The position numbers and the translations under genes were made by a program. This document shows, one piece after another, positions 28,944-36,291 of a stretch of 36,291 nt of DNA. This DNA is from Oceaniradius stylonematis. Lineage in GTDB: Bacteria > Pseudomonadota > Alphaproteobacteria > Rhizobiales > Rhizobiaceae. The stretch spans positions 375,221 to 411,511 of the forward strand of contig NZ_QFWV02000004.1 in assembly GCF_003149475.2 (NCBI RefSeq), given 5' to 3'. The notes beneath the pieces are model-generated. The model saw nothing but the letters and a program-made list of their open reading frames with translations. It made no database searches and was not told the DNA's origin. Numbering within the stretch: position 1 is the first letter of the stretch; each line of letters opens with the position of its first letter.

Positions 28944-29651
28944 TCAGGCGGGGCGGCGCCAGAGCGGGGCCTCGCCCAGCAGTCCGATCATCTCTTCATG
29001 CGCGGCGGCTTCGGCCGCCGTCAGGCGCGGCGGCAAGGGGTCGGCGCGCGTACCGACCACCGCAACCTTGTCCGGACCTTCGGATCCCGTGGCTTTGTCG
29101 GCGGCAGTGTCGGCGACCACCGACAAGCCGAGAGCCGCCTGCTTGCCGCCGACCAGCTCGATATAGACTTCGGCCAGAAGCTCGCTGTCGAGGAGCGCGC
29201 CGTGCTTCTCGCGCCGCGAATTGTCGATCCCGTAGCGCTTGCACAGGGCATCGAGCGAGTTCGGGCCCATCGGATGGCGCCGGCGGGCAAGGGCGAGCGA
29301 ATCGACGATCCGGGCCGGATCGAGCGCCGGAAAGCCGATCCGGGCGAACTCCTCATTGAAGAAGCCGGCATCGAAGCCGGCATTGTGAGCGATCAGCCTG
29401 GCATCGCCGACAAAGGCGAACCAATCGTCGACGATTTCGGCAAAGCGCGGCTTGTCGATCAGCATCTCGTTGGAAATGCCGTGTACAGCCAGCGCCTCGG
29501 GATGCACCTCACGCCCGTCCGGATTGATGAAGACGTGAAACGATCGTCCGGTGATGAACCGGTTGTCGAGTTCGACGGCGCCAATCTCGATGATGCGGTC
29601 AGCCTTGTTGTCGAGGCCGGTCGTTTCGGTGTCGAAGATAATTTCACGCAT
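28944..29651 (-). CDS. dnaQ: DNA polymerase III epsilon subunit (3'-5' exonuclease)
   Basis: The 235-residue product is a DEDDh proofreading exonuclease. Motif ExoI is FDTETTG with Asp7 and Glu9. ExoII is in IAHNAGFDAGFFNEEF and ExoIII in REKHGALLDSELLAEVY with the catalytic His and Asp. The C-terminal part (residues 180-235) differs among species and binds the polymerase. The frame is open upstream, but the ATG at 29651 (MREIIFDTETTGLDN) matches all homologues. Downstream of coaE on the same strand, 94 bases apart. Confidence 0.97.
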   Translation of the reverse strand: MREIIFDTETTGLDNKADRIIEIGAVELDNRFITGRSFHVFINPDGREVHPEALAVHGISNEMLIDKPRFAEIVDDWFAFVGDARLIAHNAGFDAGFFNEEFARIGFPALDPARIVDSLALARRRHPMGPNSLDALCKRYGIDNSRREKHGALLDSELLAEVYIELVGGKQAALGLSVVADTAADKATGSEGPDKVAVVGTRADPLPPRLTAAEAAAHEEMIGLLGEAPLWRRPA

Positions 29652-29745
29652 TGTTCGCCCAGTCTGCAAATCGCCATAACAGGATGGCGGTGCGCCCTGC
29701 CTCGGGCAAGACGTGCGCGGAACCATCCAAAGGCAATCGGCCGGT

Positions 29746-30357
29746 TCAGCCGGCCGCTTCGGCAAGGTTTCGGGGCGGCGGCTGCAGCACGGTGATCAGA
29801 TCACGCACCTTGGCGCGCGCGCAGTCCATGCCCAACGACGTGTCGATGATGAAATCGGCCTTGGCACGCTTTTCACGATCCGGAACCTGGCGGGCGAGGA
29901 TCGCCGCGAAACGATCTTCGGTCATGCCGGGCCGGGCAAGGACGCGCTCGCGCTGCACATCGGCCGGCGCAGTAACCACAAGCACCTTGTCGATCCGATC
30001 CTGTGCGCCCACCTCGAACAGAAGCGGGATGTCGAGGACCACCAGGCCAGCTCCATCGGCACGCGCACGTTCGACGAACGCGGCTTCGTGCGCAGCGACC
30101 AGCGGATGGACGATCGCCTCGAGCCGTCCCAGCGCCTCAGCGTCGCCCAGAACCCGCTCGCCCAGCTGTTTGCGGTCGACAATGCCGTCCATCACCGTGC
30201 CGGGAAAAGCCGTCTCGATGAGCGGCGCGGCATCGCCGCGGTAAAGCTCGTGAACGGCGGCGTCGGAATCGTGCACGGGAATTCCTGCCTCGGTGAACAT
30301 GGCGGCGGTCGTCGACTTGCCCATACCGATCGAACCGGTCAGCCCCAGACGGATCAT
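29746..30357 (-). CDS. coaE: Dephospho-CoA kinase
   Basis: The 203-residue product catalyses the last step of coenzyme A synthesis. The P-loop GSIGMGKST is at residues 8-16. The substrate region [11 protein letters not shown] and the [11 protein letters not shown] segment follow, with [33 protein letters not shown] typical of the LID and base region. Its ATG overlaps the aroE stop by four bases (ATGA), giving translational coupling. coaA is 13 kb away in the same chromosome segment. Confidence 0.97.
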   Translation of the reverse strand: MIRLGLTGSIGMGKSTTAAMFTEAGIPVHDSDAAVHELYRGDAAPLIETAFPGTVMDGIVDRKQLGERVLGDAEALGRLEAIVHPLVAAHEAAFVERARADGAGLVVLDIPLLFEVGAQDRIDKVLVVTAPADVQRERVLARPGMTEDRFAAILARQVPDREKRAKADFIIDTSLGMDCARAKVRDLITVLQPPPRNLAEAAG

Positions 30358-31211
30358 GACGCGTTGTCCCCCGCACAGTGCGCCTCAAGGTCGGCGACGA
30401 TATGGGCGCGCAGGTCCGGTGTCACCAGTGGCCGGACGCCAAACCACCGTTCGAATCCTGGGACTGCCTGATGCAGCAGCATGCCCAGTCCGTCGGCAAC
30501 GGTCAGGCCGCGGTCGCGCGCGGCGGCAAGCATGGGCGTGACCAGCGGCGCATAGACGATGTCGGTCACGATCGCCTGGTCACCGACCTTGTCGAGATCA
30601 AGCATCAGAGGCGGTTCGCCGGACATGCCCAGCGACGTCGTGTTGACCACCAGATCGGCATCGGCCGCCCGTTCGTCGATTGCGGCGAGCGGGGCGGCAT
30701 GAATGGACTCGCCAAACAAGTCGGCGAGTTCAGCGGCCCGGTCGCGGGTGCGGTTGGCCAGATCGATATGGCGATAGCCGGCTTGGAGCAGCGCATGGAG
30801 GATTGCGCGGCTTGCGCCGCCCGCGCCGATCACCAATGCACGTTGGCCGGCGCGCCATTGCGGTGTCCAATCGTCGAGATTGGCCGCAAAGCCATAGGCA
30901 TCGGTGTTGCCGGCGGCGAGCTCGCCGCGCTCTTTCCAGATGGTATTGACGGCCCCGATCGCTTCGGCCGCCGCATCACGCTTGTCGATAGCGGCAAACG
31001 CGGTCTGCTTGTGCGGAATGGTGACATTGCCGCCGGCCCAATTGGACGCCGACAGACCGGCCAGGAAGAACGGGAAATCGTCAGGGGCGATATCGAGCGG
31101 TTCGTACGATCCGGCCAGGCCAAGCCGGTCGAGCCAGAAGCGATGGATCAAAGGCGATCGCGAATGGCCGATCGGGTGCCCGGCGACGAAGGCGCGCGCC
31201 GGATCAGCCAT
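30354..31211 (-). CDS. aroE: Shikimate dehydrogenase
   Basis: The 285-residue product reduces 3-dehydroshikimate with NADPH. The shikimate-binding serines are Ser17 and Ser19 (GHSRSPLIH). Catalytic Lys68 ([11 protein letters not shown]) and Asp104 (NTDAYGF) are present. The NADP loop is GAGGASRA (about 129-136), with ANRTRDRA after it. It overlaps maf by eight bases and coaE by four, so maf-aroE-coaE form a tight operon reading away from the putative origin. Confidence 0.97.
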   Translation of the reverse strand: MADPARAFVAGHPIGHSRSPLIHRFWLDRLGLAGSYEPLDIAPDDFPFFLAGLSASNWAGGNVTIPHKQTAFAAIDKRDAAAEAIGAVNTIWKERGELAAGNTDAYGFAANLDDWTPQWRAGQRALVIGAGGASRAILHALLQAGYRHIDLANRTRDRAAELADLFGESIHAAPLAAIDERAADADLVVNTTSLGMSGEPPLMLDLDKVGDQAIVTDIVYAPLVTPMLAAARDRGLTVADGLGMLLHQAVPGFERWFGVRPLVTPDLRAHIVADLEAHCAGDNAS

Positions 31212-31797
31212 CGATCATGTCCAGGCGCCGCAGTTCGGCCAGAAGCGGCAGCATGGGCATGCCGATGATGGTGAAGTAATCGCCCTCGACCCGGTCAAAA
31301 AGCCTGATGCCCGCGCCTTCGATCTGATAGGCGCCGACGCTCTGCAACGCCGCCTCGCCGACTTCGGCGAGATATCGGCCTATGAATGCCGGTGACAGGG
31401 TCCGCACATGCATGTGTGCCGTCGATACATGACGCCATAGCGTCTCTCCGTCGCGGACAAGCGCCAGTGCGCTGTGCAGCGCGTGCGCCTTGCCGGACAT
31501 GGCCAGAAGACGGAACCGCGCTTCTTCCATGTTGGCCGGCTTATGCAGCAGTTCGCCGTCGAGCGCCATCGTCTGGTCCGCCCCCAGGACCAGCGCGCCG
31601 GGATGGCGTGCGCTGACATCGAGCGCCTTGGCCTCGGCAAGCACGGCCGCCACGTCGGCGGCATCGAGACCGCTTTCAACGAGCGGCGCTTCCACCGCCC
31701 GCTCCTCAATATCGGCCGCATCGGTCGAAAAGATGAGGCCGGCCTTGGTCAGAAGTTCGGCTCGGAAGGGGCTGGACGATGCAAGAACGAAGGTCAT
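31204..31797 (-). CDS. Maf family nucleotide pyrophosphatase
   Basis: The 197-residue product has the Maf start [17 protein letters not shown] and the catalytic-site segment GADQTMAL with Asp74, plus a C-terminal [18 protein letters not shown]. Family members hydrolyse non-canonical or modified nucleoside triphosphates; exact specificity is not clear from this sequence. An open frame continues 81 codons upstream, but it has no homology and runs into the origin gap, so the ATG at 31797 is chosen. It is the first gene on the left side of the putative oriC. Confidence 0.95.
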   Translation of the reverse strand: MTFVLASSSPFRAELLTKAGLIFSTDAADIEERAVEAPLVESGLDAADVAAVLAEAKALDVSARHPGALVLGADQTMALDGELLHKPANMEEARFRLLAMSGKAHALHSALALVRDGETLWRHVSTAHMHVRTLSPAFIGRYLAEVGEAALQSVGAYQIEGAGIRLFDRVEGDYFTIIGMPMLPLLAELRRLDMIDG

Positions 31798-32276
31798 GGT
31801 CGGCTCTGAAGGCTGGGCGTCAGTGGGTGGCCTAACCTGCCGGAGGGCGCCGCACAAGCGCAGAGCCCCGGACGGACGCCTGCCGTGGGTTGGGGACAAT
31901 TCCGGTGGGCAAACGCGATTGTCTGCCGCTTGGTTCACAGGCGCGGGCAAATGCGCGTGATCGGTCAACATGGATGGACCGGACTTTTGCTCCTGCACGC
32001 CGGCAGTGAACGGAGAAACAAAGCGCCGTCCACTGGCCATTCACATGAAATGATCCCGTTGGTAACGATTAAATATCTGATAAATAATCATTTTTAGGTT
32101 TGTCCTCGTCGATTCTGGTTTTCACTATCCAGCCGTCCGACGCAGGAACGCTGTGTATGAGAGGTGGAAAACCGCAGACAAAAGATTCATACCCGCAACT
32201 CACAGACTCATAGAAAAATCAAAAAACCTTCGTTAGACATCTCATTCTTAAAAGGGCTGTGAAAGGAGTGCGTTGC
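31798..32276. other. Putative chromosomal replication origin (oriC), between maf and hemE
   Basis: This 479-base stretch has no supported gene. Genes on both sides are transcribed away from it. In Caulobacter, Brucella and rhizobia oriC lies next to hemE, which starts at its right edge. The right half is strikingly AT-rich for this window (32062-32100 and 32211-32252), suitable for unwinding. Sites: TTAA-N7-ATAA at 32069-32083, one base from the CtrA consensus TTAA-N7-TTAA; CcrM GANTC sites at 32111, 32184 and 32205; several 7-of-9 DnaA-box-like words (GGTGGAAAA near 32163, TGTGTATGA near 32152). No perfect DnaA box was seen. The left half is GC-rich and featureless to me. Confidence 0.6.
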
Positions 32277-33302
32277 ATGGGCCAGCGGACGATACTGGAA
32301 GTCATGCAGGGCGCGACGGTTACGCCACCGCCGATCTGGGTGATGCGGCAGGCGGGGCGTTATCTGCCCGAATATCGCGAGACACGCGCGAGGGCGAAGA
32401 ACTTCCTCGATTTCTGCTACACGCCCGATCTGGCCGTTGAAGCGACGTTGCAGCCAATCCGCCGTTACGGCTTTGATGCGGCGATTCTTTTTTCGGATAT
32501 TCTGGTGATCCCCGACGCACTCGACCGTAATGTGTCCTTCGTGCAGGGCGAGGGACCCCGAATGCGTCCGCTTGAAGGCGACGAAATCGAGAAGCTCGAT
32601 TCAAGCCGTGTGCTTGATCATCTGGCGCCTGTTTTCGAAACGGTGCGGCGATTGCGCGTGGCGTTGCCGGATGAAACGGCGCTTTTGGGTTTTTGTGGCG
32701 CCCCTTGGACGGTGGCGACCTACATGATCGCCGGGCACGGAACACCCGACCAGGCCCCGTCGCGTCTGATGCTCTATCGCGAGCCGGCGCGGCTGGAGAA
32801 GTTGCTCGACATACTCGCCGAGGCGTCGGCGCGTTATCTGATCGCGCAGATCGATGCGGGGGCCGACGCCGTCAAGATTTTCGACAGTTGGGCGGGTGTT
32901 CTCGATCGTGTGGCATTCGAGCGGTGTTCGGTGGCGCCGGTTCGCAAGATCATTGAAACGGTGAAGCGCGAACGGCCCGGAACGCCGGTGATCGCCTTTC
33001 CGAAAGGCGCCGGCTGGCAATATCGCGACTACCGCGAAAAGACGGGTGCGGACATGATCGCGCTCGACTGGACGGTTCCACTCGATGTCGCGGCCCAGTT
33101 GCAGAAAGAAGGGCCGGTTCAGGGCAATCTGGACCCTTTGCGGGTCGTGGCGGGCAGGGCGGCGATCAAGGAAGGGGTCGATCGCATTCTCGACGCGCTG
33201 GCGGGCGGGCCGTTCGTCTTCAATCTCGGACACGGGATCACGCCGCAGGCCGATCCGGACGATATGGCCTATCTGGTCGACTGCGTACGCGGCAAGGCCT
33301 AG
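32277..33302 (+). CDS. hemE: Uroporphyrinogen decarboxylase
   Basis: The 341-residue TIM-barrel enzyme decarboxylates uroporphyrinogen III to coproporphyrinogen III in haem synthesis. The N-terminal signature [20 protein letters not shown] contains the substrate-binding arginines. [14 protein letters not shown]-like sequence with the key Asp, [23 protein letters not shown] and FNLGHGITP follow. The ATG at 32277 has AAAGGAG (32262-32268) at eight bases. A GTG at 32259 is an unlikely alternative. First gene on the right of the putative origin; it heads hemE-hemJ-rho on the plus strand. Confidence 0.98.
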   Translation: MGQRTILEVMQGATVTPPPIWVMRQAGRYLPEYRETRARAKNFLDFCYTPDLAVEATLQPIRRYGFDAAILFSDILVIPDALDRNVSFVQGEGPRMRPLEGDEIEKLDSSRVLDHLAPVFETVRRLRVALPDETALLGFCGAPWTVATYMIAGHGTPDQAPSRLMLYREPARLEKLLDILAEASARYLIAQIDAGADAVKIFDSWAGVLDRVAFERCSVAPVRKIIETVKRERPGTPVIAFPKGAGWQYRDYREKTGADMIALDWTVPLDVAAQLQKEGPVQGNLDPLRVVAGRAAIKEGVDRILDALAGGPFVFNLGHGITPQADPDDMAYLVDCVRGKA

Positions 33303-33307
33303 CGGCC

Positions 33308-33853
33308 ATGACGGGGCCGGGCGGGGAGATATCGGAGGCCAAGGGGCGCAAGGCGGCCATGCGTGCGTTGATGGCGCTGGCGGTTTTTCTTGGCCTGGCG
33401 GCTTTCATATTCGTTTTGTCGCCGCCGGCGCGCTATGACTGGGCAAAAGCCATCCATGTCGTCGCGGTGATTTCGTGGATGGCGGGCATGCTCTACCTGC
33501 CGCGGCTGTTCGTTTATCATTGCGATGCAGAACCGGGTTCGGTCCAGGCCGACACATTCGTCGTCATGGAGCGGCGGCTCCTGAAGGTGATCATGCTTCC
33601 CGCGATGATCGTTTCCTGGGCTGTCGGTCTCTGGCTGGCATGGACCGGCGCATTTTTCCTGGAAATCTGGTTTATCGGTAAACTCGTCGCCGTGCTGATC
33701 ATGAGTTGGGCGCATGGCTATCTGGCGAAATCGGCCCGTCTGTTCGCCGAAGGACGCAACGACAAGCCGGCGCGTCATTGGCGGATCGTCAACGAAGTGC
33801 CGACGATCGCGATGATCGCGGCGGTGATCCTGGTGATCGTCAAACCGTTCTAG
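33308..33853 (+). CDS. hemJ: Protoporphyrinogen oxidase HemJ
   Basis: The 181-residue membrane protein has about four helices and the HemJ core AIHVVAVISWMAGMLYLPRLFVYH, with the conserved His50, then ERRLLKVIMLPAMIVSWAVGLWL. HemJ oxidises protoporphyrinogen IX in bacteria lacking HemG or HemY. It starts five bases after hemE. A second ATG at 33359 would remove 17 polar residues before the first helix and remains possible. With hemE next to it, two haem steps are encoded together. Confidence 0.95.
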   Translation: MTGPGGEISEAKGRKAAMRALMALAVFLGLAAFIFVLSPPARYDWAKAIHVVAVISWMAGMLYLPRLFVYHCDAEPGSVQADTFVVMERRLLKVIMLPAMIVSWAVGLWLAWTGAFFLEIWFIGKLVAVLIMSWAHGYLAKSARLFAEGRNDKPARHWRIVNEVPTIAMIAAVILVIVKPF

Positions 33854-33948
33854 GAACGCCGCGCTTGTCGGGTGGCACGGCGAATTGTCTTGCCCGTGCG
33901 GCTTGAAATCGCCATGATGACGGCGTATGTGGCGGCCAGTTCTCGGTG

Positions 33949-33966
33949 CCCTTCTTCCTTCCCTCC
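33949..33966 (+). promoter_or_regulatory. Pyrimidine tract in the rho leader, possible rut element
   Basis: An uninterrupted run of 18 pyrimidines, within a longer C/T-rich stretch that reaches about 34000, lies just upstream of the rho start in the 152-base hemJ-rho gap. Rho loads on C-rich, G-poor RNA, and rho of E. coli is known to be autoregulated in its leader. Feedback control here is an inference from composition and place. Confidence 0.3.
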
Positions 33967-34005
33967 GCGCCGGGCTTTTCCCTTTACGTCCGCATTGGTT
34001 CAACC

Positions 34006-35271
34006 ATGGAACAAATGAAGCTACACGATTTGCAGCAGAAGTCTGCGCCCGAACTTGTGGAGTTCGCCGAAAGCCTTGAGGTCGAAAATGCCAGTGTCCT
34101 GCGCAAGCAGGAGCTGATGTTTGCCATTCTCAAGCGTCTGGCCGCCGATGATATCGAGATCATCGGCGAGGGCGTGGTCGAGGTGCTTCAGGACGGGTTC
34201 GGCTTTTTGCGGTCGGCCAGTGCGAATTATCTGCCTGGACCTGACGACATCTATATCTCGCCATCGCAGATCCGGCGTTTTTCGCTGAAGACCGGCGATA
34301 CGGTCCAGGGCACGATCCGTGCGCCCAAGGACGGGGAACGCTATTTTGCGTTGCTCAAGGTCAACACGATCAATTTCGAAGACCCCGAGAAGATCCGTCA
34401 CAAGAGCCACTTCGACAATCTGACGCCGCTTTATCCCGACAGCCGCATCAACATGGAGGTCGAAAACGCCGAGACAAAGGATTTGTCGGCGCGCGTGATC
34501 GATCTCGTCGCGCCGCTCGGCAAGGGCCAACGCGGTCTGATCGTCGCGCCGCCTCGCACCGGTAAAACGGTGCTTTTGCAGAACATCGCCCATTCGATCA
34601 CCGCCAATCACCCCGAATGCTATCTGATCGTGCTGCTGATCGACGAGCGGCCCGAGGAAGTCACGGACATGCAGCGTTCGGTGAAGGGCGAGGTCGTGTC
34701 GTCGACGTTCGATGAGCCGGCAACCCGCCATGTGCAGGTGGCCGAGATGGTGATCGAAAAGGCAAAGCGCCTTGTCGAGCATGGACGCGATGTCGTCATC
34801 CTGCTCGATTCGATCACGCGGCTCGGCCGTGCCTACAACACCGTCGTTCCGTCCAGCGGCAAGGTTTTGACCGGCGGTGTCGATGCCAATGCGCTGCAAC
34901 GGCCCAAACGCTTTTTCGGCGCGGCGCGCAATATCGAGGAAGGCGGGTCGCTGACGATTATCGCCACCGCTCTGATCGATACGGGCAGCCGCATGGACGA
35001 GGTGATCTTCGAAGAATTCAAGGGAACGGGCAATTCGGAAATCGTGCTCGACCGGAAGGTTGCCGACAAACGCATCTTCCCCTCCATGGATATCCTCAAA
35101 TCGGGTACCCGCAAGGAAGACCTTCTGGTGCCGCGTTCGGACCTTCAGAAGATCTTCGTGCTTCGGCGCATTCTGTCGCCGATGGGAACGACGGATGCCA
35201 TCGAGTTCCTGATCGACAAGCTGCGCCAGACCAAGAACAATGGCGAATTCTTCGATTCCATGAACGCCTGA
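34006..35271 (+). CDS. rho: Transcription termination factor Rho
   Basis: The 421-residue hexameric RNA helicase has an N-terminal Rho domain ([21 protein letters not shown]). The RNA-binding cold-shock fold has [29 protein letters not shown], and the ATPase core has P-loop APPRTGKTV (181-189), [13 protein letters not shown] and the Q-loop/R-loop region [26 protein letters not shown]. Length equals the usual rhizobial Rho. The start ATG at 34006 matches homologues; the upstream open frame adds 20 unrelated residues. Confidence 0.99.
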   Translation: MEQMKLHDLQQKSAPELVEFAESLEVENASVLRKQELMFAILKRLAADDIEIIGEGVVEVLQDGFGFLRSASANYLPGPDDIYISPSQIRRFSLKTGDTVQGTIRAPKDGERYFALLKVNTINFEDPEKIRHKSHFDNLTPLYPDSRINMEVENAETKDLSARVIDLVAPLGKGQRGLIVAPPRTGKTVLLQNIAHSITANHPECYLIVLLIDERPEEVTDMQRSVKGEVVSSTFDEPATRHVQVAEMVIEKAKRLVEHGRDVVILLDSITRLGRAYNTVVPSSGKVLTGGVDANALQRPKRFFGAARNIEEGGSLTIIATALIDTGSRMDEVIFEEFKGTGNSEIVLDRKVADKRIFPSMDILKSGTRKEDLLVPRSDLQKIFVLRRILSPMGTTDAIEFLIDKLRQTKNNGEFFDSMNA

Positions 35272-35344
35272 TCGATTCGGTCTCGAAACGTCGTTGGTGC
35301 AGATCGCGGAGACCGATTCGATTCTGATGTGAAACGAATCGAAT
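35254..35344. promoter_or_regulatory. rho-mnmE junction: GANTC cluster and competing hairpins
   Basis: Five GANTC (CcrM methylation) sites lie at 35254, 35274, 35315, 35320 and 35336, within 87 bases. Two stem-loops share sequence. Hairpin A pairs 35271-35284 with 35309-35322 (14-base arms, one mismatch). Hairpin B pairs 35316-35324 with 35336-35344 (nine perfect bases). They cannot form together. The first site lies in the end of rho, the rest in the gap before mnmE (start 35378). The arrangement resembles an attenuator or a methylation-sensitive promoter; neither is shown. Confidence 0.45.
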
Positions 35345-35377
35345 GAACATTGATGTCTGGCGCCGCATGGAGCCTGC

Positions 35378-36291
35378 ATGACGGATACGATCATCGCGTT
35401 GTCCAGCGGAGCCTTGCCGTCGGGCATTGCCATTGTTCGGGCATCCGGCACCGCGTCGGGAGCGCTTGCGGAGCGCTTTTGCGGCGCCCTTCCCGCGCCG
35501 CGAACGGCGGCGTTGCGTGTCTTTCGCGACGATGAGGCATTGGAGATCGATCGCGGGTATGTGCTGTGGTTGCCAGGCCCGGCGAGCTTTACCGGAGAGG
35601 ATTGCGTCGAATTTCACCTGCACGGCAGCCGCGCAGTGGTCGATCGTGTTTTGGACCTGGCCACGGAAATGCCCGGGGTTCGTCTTGCAGAAGCGGGTGA
35701 ATTTGCCCGCCGGGCGTTTTCCAACGGCAAGCTCGATTTGGTGGAAGCCGAGGCGCTTGGCGATCTGATTTCGGCGGAGACGGAAGCACAGCGTCGTTTT
35801 GCGGTCGAACTGGCCGGTGGGGCGCAATCGTCCCTTTACGAGGATTGGCGAGCCCGCTTGCTCCATGCGCGGTCGATGATCGAGGCGGAGATCGATTTTT
35901 CCGATGAGGACGATGTGCCCGGTTCGGTGTCCGATCGGGTTTGGGCGGACATGCGGACGATGAGCGACGCATTGTCCCGCCACATGGACGGTGAACGGCG
36001 CGGCCGCATCATGCGGTCCGGACTTCAGGTCGCCATCGTCGGCGCTCCGAATGCGGGCAAATCCACGCTTCTCAATGCGATGGCCGGCAGCGACCGCGCG
36101 ATTGTTTCCCCGGAACCGGGCACGACGCGCGATGTCGTGGAGGCTCGTCTGGACCTTGGCGGCCATCTGGTGGTGCTGGCCGATACCGCCGGATTGCGCG
36201 ATGAAGCGGGCACGGTGGAAGGAGAAGGCATTCGCCGTGCGATTCAGCGCGCTGCGGAGGCCGACCTTGTGTTGCACGTATCGGAGACGGG
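35378..36291 (+). CDS. mnmE: tRNA modification GTPase MnmE, N-terminal part (cut by window edge)
   Basis: The frame runs off the right edge after about 304 codons. It reads MTDTIIALSSGALPSGIAIVRASG, the folate-binding domain start, then FTGEDCVEFHLHGS and RLAEAGEFARRAFSNGKLDLVEAEALGDLI. The G domain has P-loop GAPNAGKST (about residue 222), the switch GTTRDVVEA and the G3 motif DTAG. With MnmG it makes 5-carboxymethylaminomethyl-uridine at tRNA wobble positions. In rhizobia mnmE is followed by mnmG, rsmG and parAB, which would lie beyond this window. Start set at the ATG at 35378 by homology. Confidence 0.98.
   Translation, partial: MTDTIIALSSGALPSGIAIVRASGTASGALAERFCGALPAPRTAALRVFRDDEALEIDRGYVLWLPGPASFTGEDCVEFHLHGSRAVVDRVLDLATEMPGVRLAEAGEFARRAFSNGKLDLVEAEALGDLISAETEAQRRFAVELAGGAQSSLYEDWRARLLHARSMIEAEIDFSDEDDVPGSVSDRVWADMRTMSDALSRHMDGERRGRIMRSGLQVAIVGAPNAGKSTLLNAMAGSDRAIVSPEPGTTRDVVEARLDLGGHLVVLADTAGLRDEAGTVEGEGIRRAIQRAAEADLVLHVSET

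Noticed and set aside
31885-32097. Short open frames in the maf-hemE gap
   Set aside because: No ribosome-binding sites or recognisable sequence, and the gap has the expected position of the replication origin.
34021-35451. 476-codon open frame on the minus strand
   Set aside because: Antisense to rho; no motif, and it runs through the rho-mnmE gap.
35096-36277. 393-codon open frame on the minus strand
   Set aside because: Antisense to mnmE, whose folate-binding and GTPase motifs are clear in the plus strand.

Overview
The window is GC-rich chromosomal DNA from an alphaproteobacterium, most likely of the order Hyphomicrobiales (Rhizobiales). The gene order maf-aroE-coaE-dnaQ / secB / fxsA / timA-mltA-smr / hslU-hslV / hisB-DUF2628-hisH-hisA-hisF-hisE-coaA on one side, and hemE-hemJ-rho-mnmE on the other, is the arrangement known around the chromosomal replication origin of rhizobia and relatives. 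Genes flanking about 31.8-32.28 kb point away from that gap on both sides. It is AT-rich for this window and adjoins hemE, so it is proposed as oriC.

Layout. From 1 to 5.04 kb lies a minus-strand metabolic cluster: malate synthase G (cut by the window edge), a hydantoinase/oxoprolinase-family ATPase, a cytochrome P450 and a glutathione S-transferase. From 5.1 to 8 kb are a Tas-like aldo/keto reductase, a THEM6-type hotdog thioesterase with a clear promoter, a DUF2269 membrane protein and Usg. From 8.25 to 16.1 kb, on the plus strand, are gyrB, a small zinc-ribbon protein, a B12-binding-domain radical SAM protein, a cytochrome bd-type quinol oxidase (two subunits) and an AlkB-type dioxygenase. 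From 16.15 to 20.94 kb, on the minus strand, is the histidine operon hisB-DUF2628-hisH-hisA-hisF-hisE followed by coaA, with a decayed copy of the hisA start between hisH and hisA. From 21.07 to 24.66 kb is a plus-strand chain hslV-GNAT-membrane protein-hslU, with overlaps or a 1 nt gap between genes. From 24.8 to 27.6 kb, minus strand, is timA-mltA-smr-xre. fxsA and secB follow on the plus strand, then dnaQ, coaE, aroE and maf on the minus strand, the putative origin, and hemE, hemJ, rho and mnmE (cut by the right edge).

Most genes are housekeeping: replication (gyrB, dnaQ), histidine, shikimate, coenzyme A and haem synthesis, protein quality control and export (hslUV, secB), termination (rho) and tRNA modification (mnmE). 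The less ordinary points are regulatory or structural: the origin gap directly abutting maf with no PPSR gene, a cluster of GANTC sites and competing hairpins between rho and mnmE, a promoter with a palindrome in its spacer before the thioesterase gene, the hisA relic, a folded repeat-like element after hslU, a membrane protein inserted between hslV and hslU, and an Asp-to-Glu change at the expected catalytic position of MltA. No tRNA, rRNA, CRISPR array, transposase or phage gene was found. No complete novel defence or biosynthetic system is evident.
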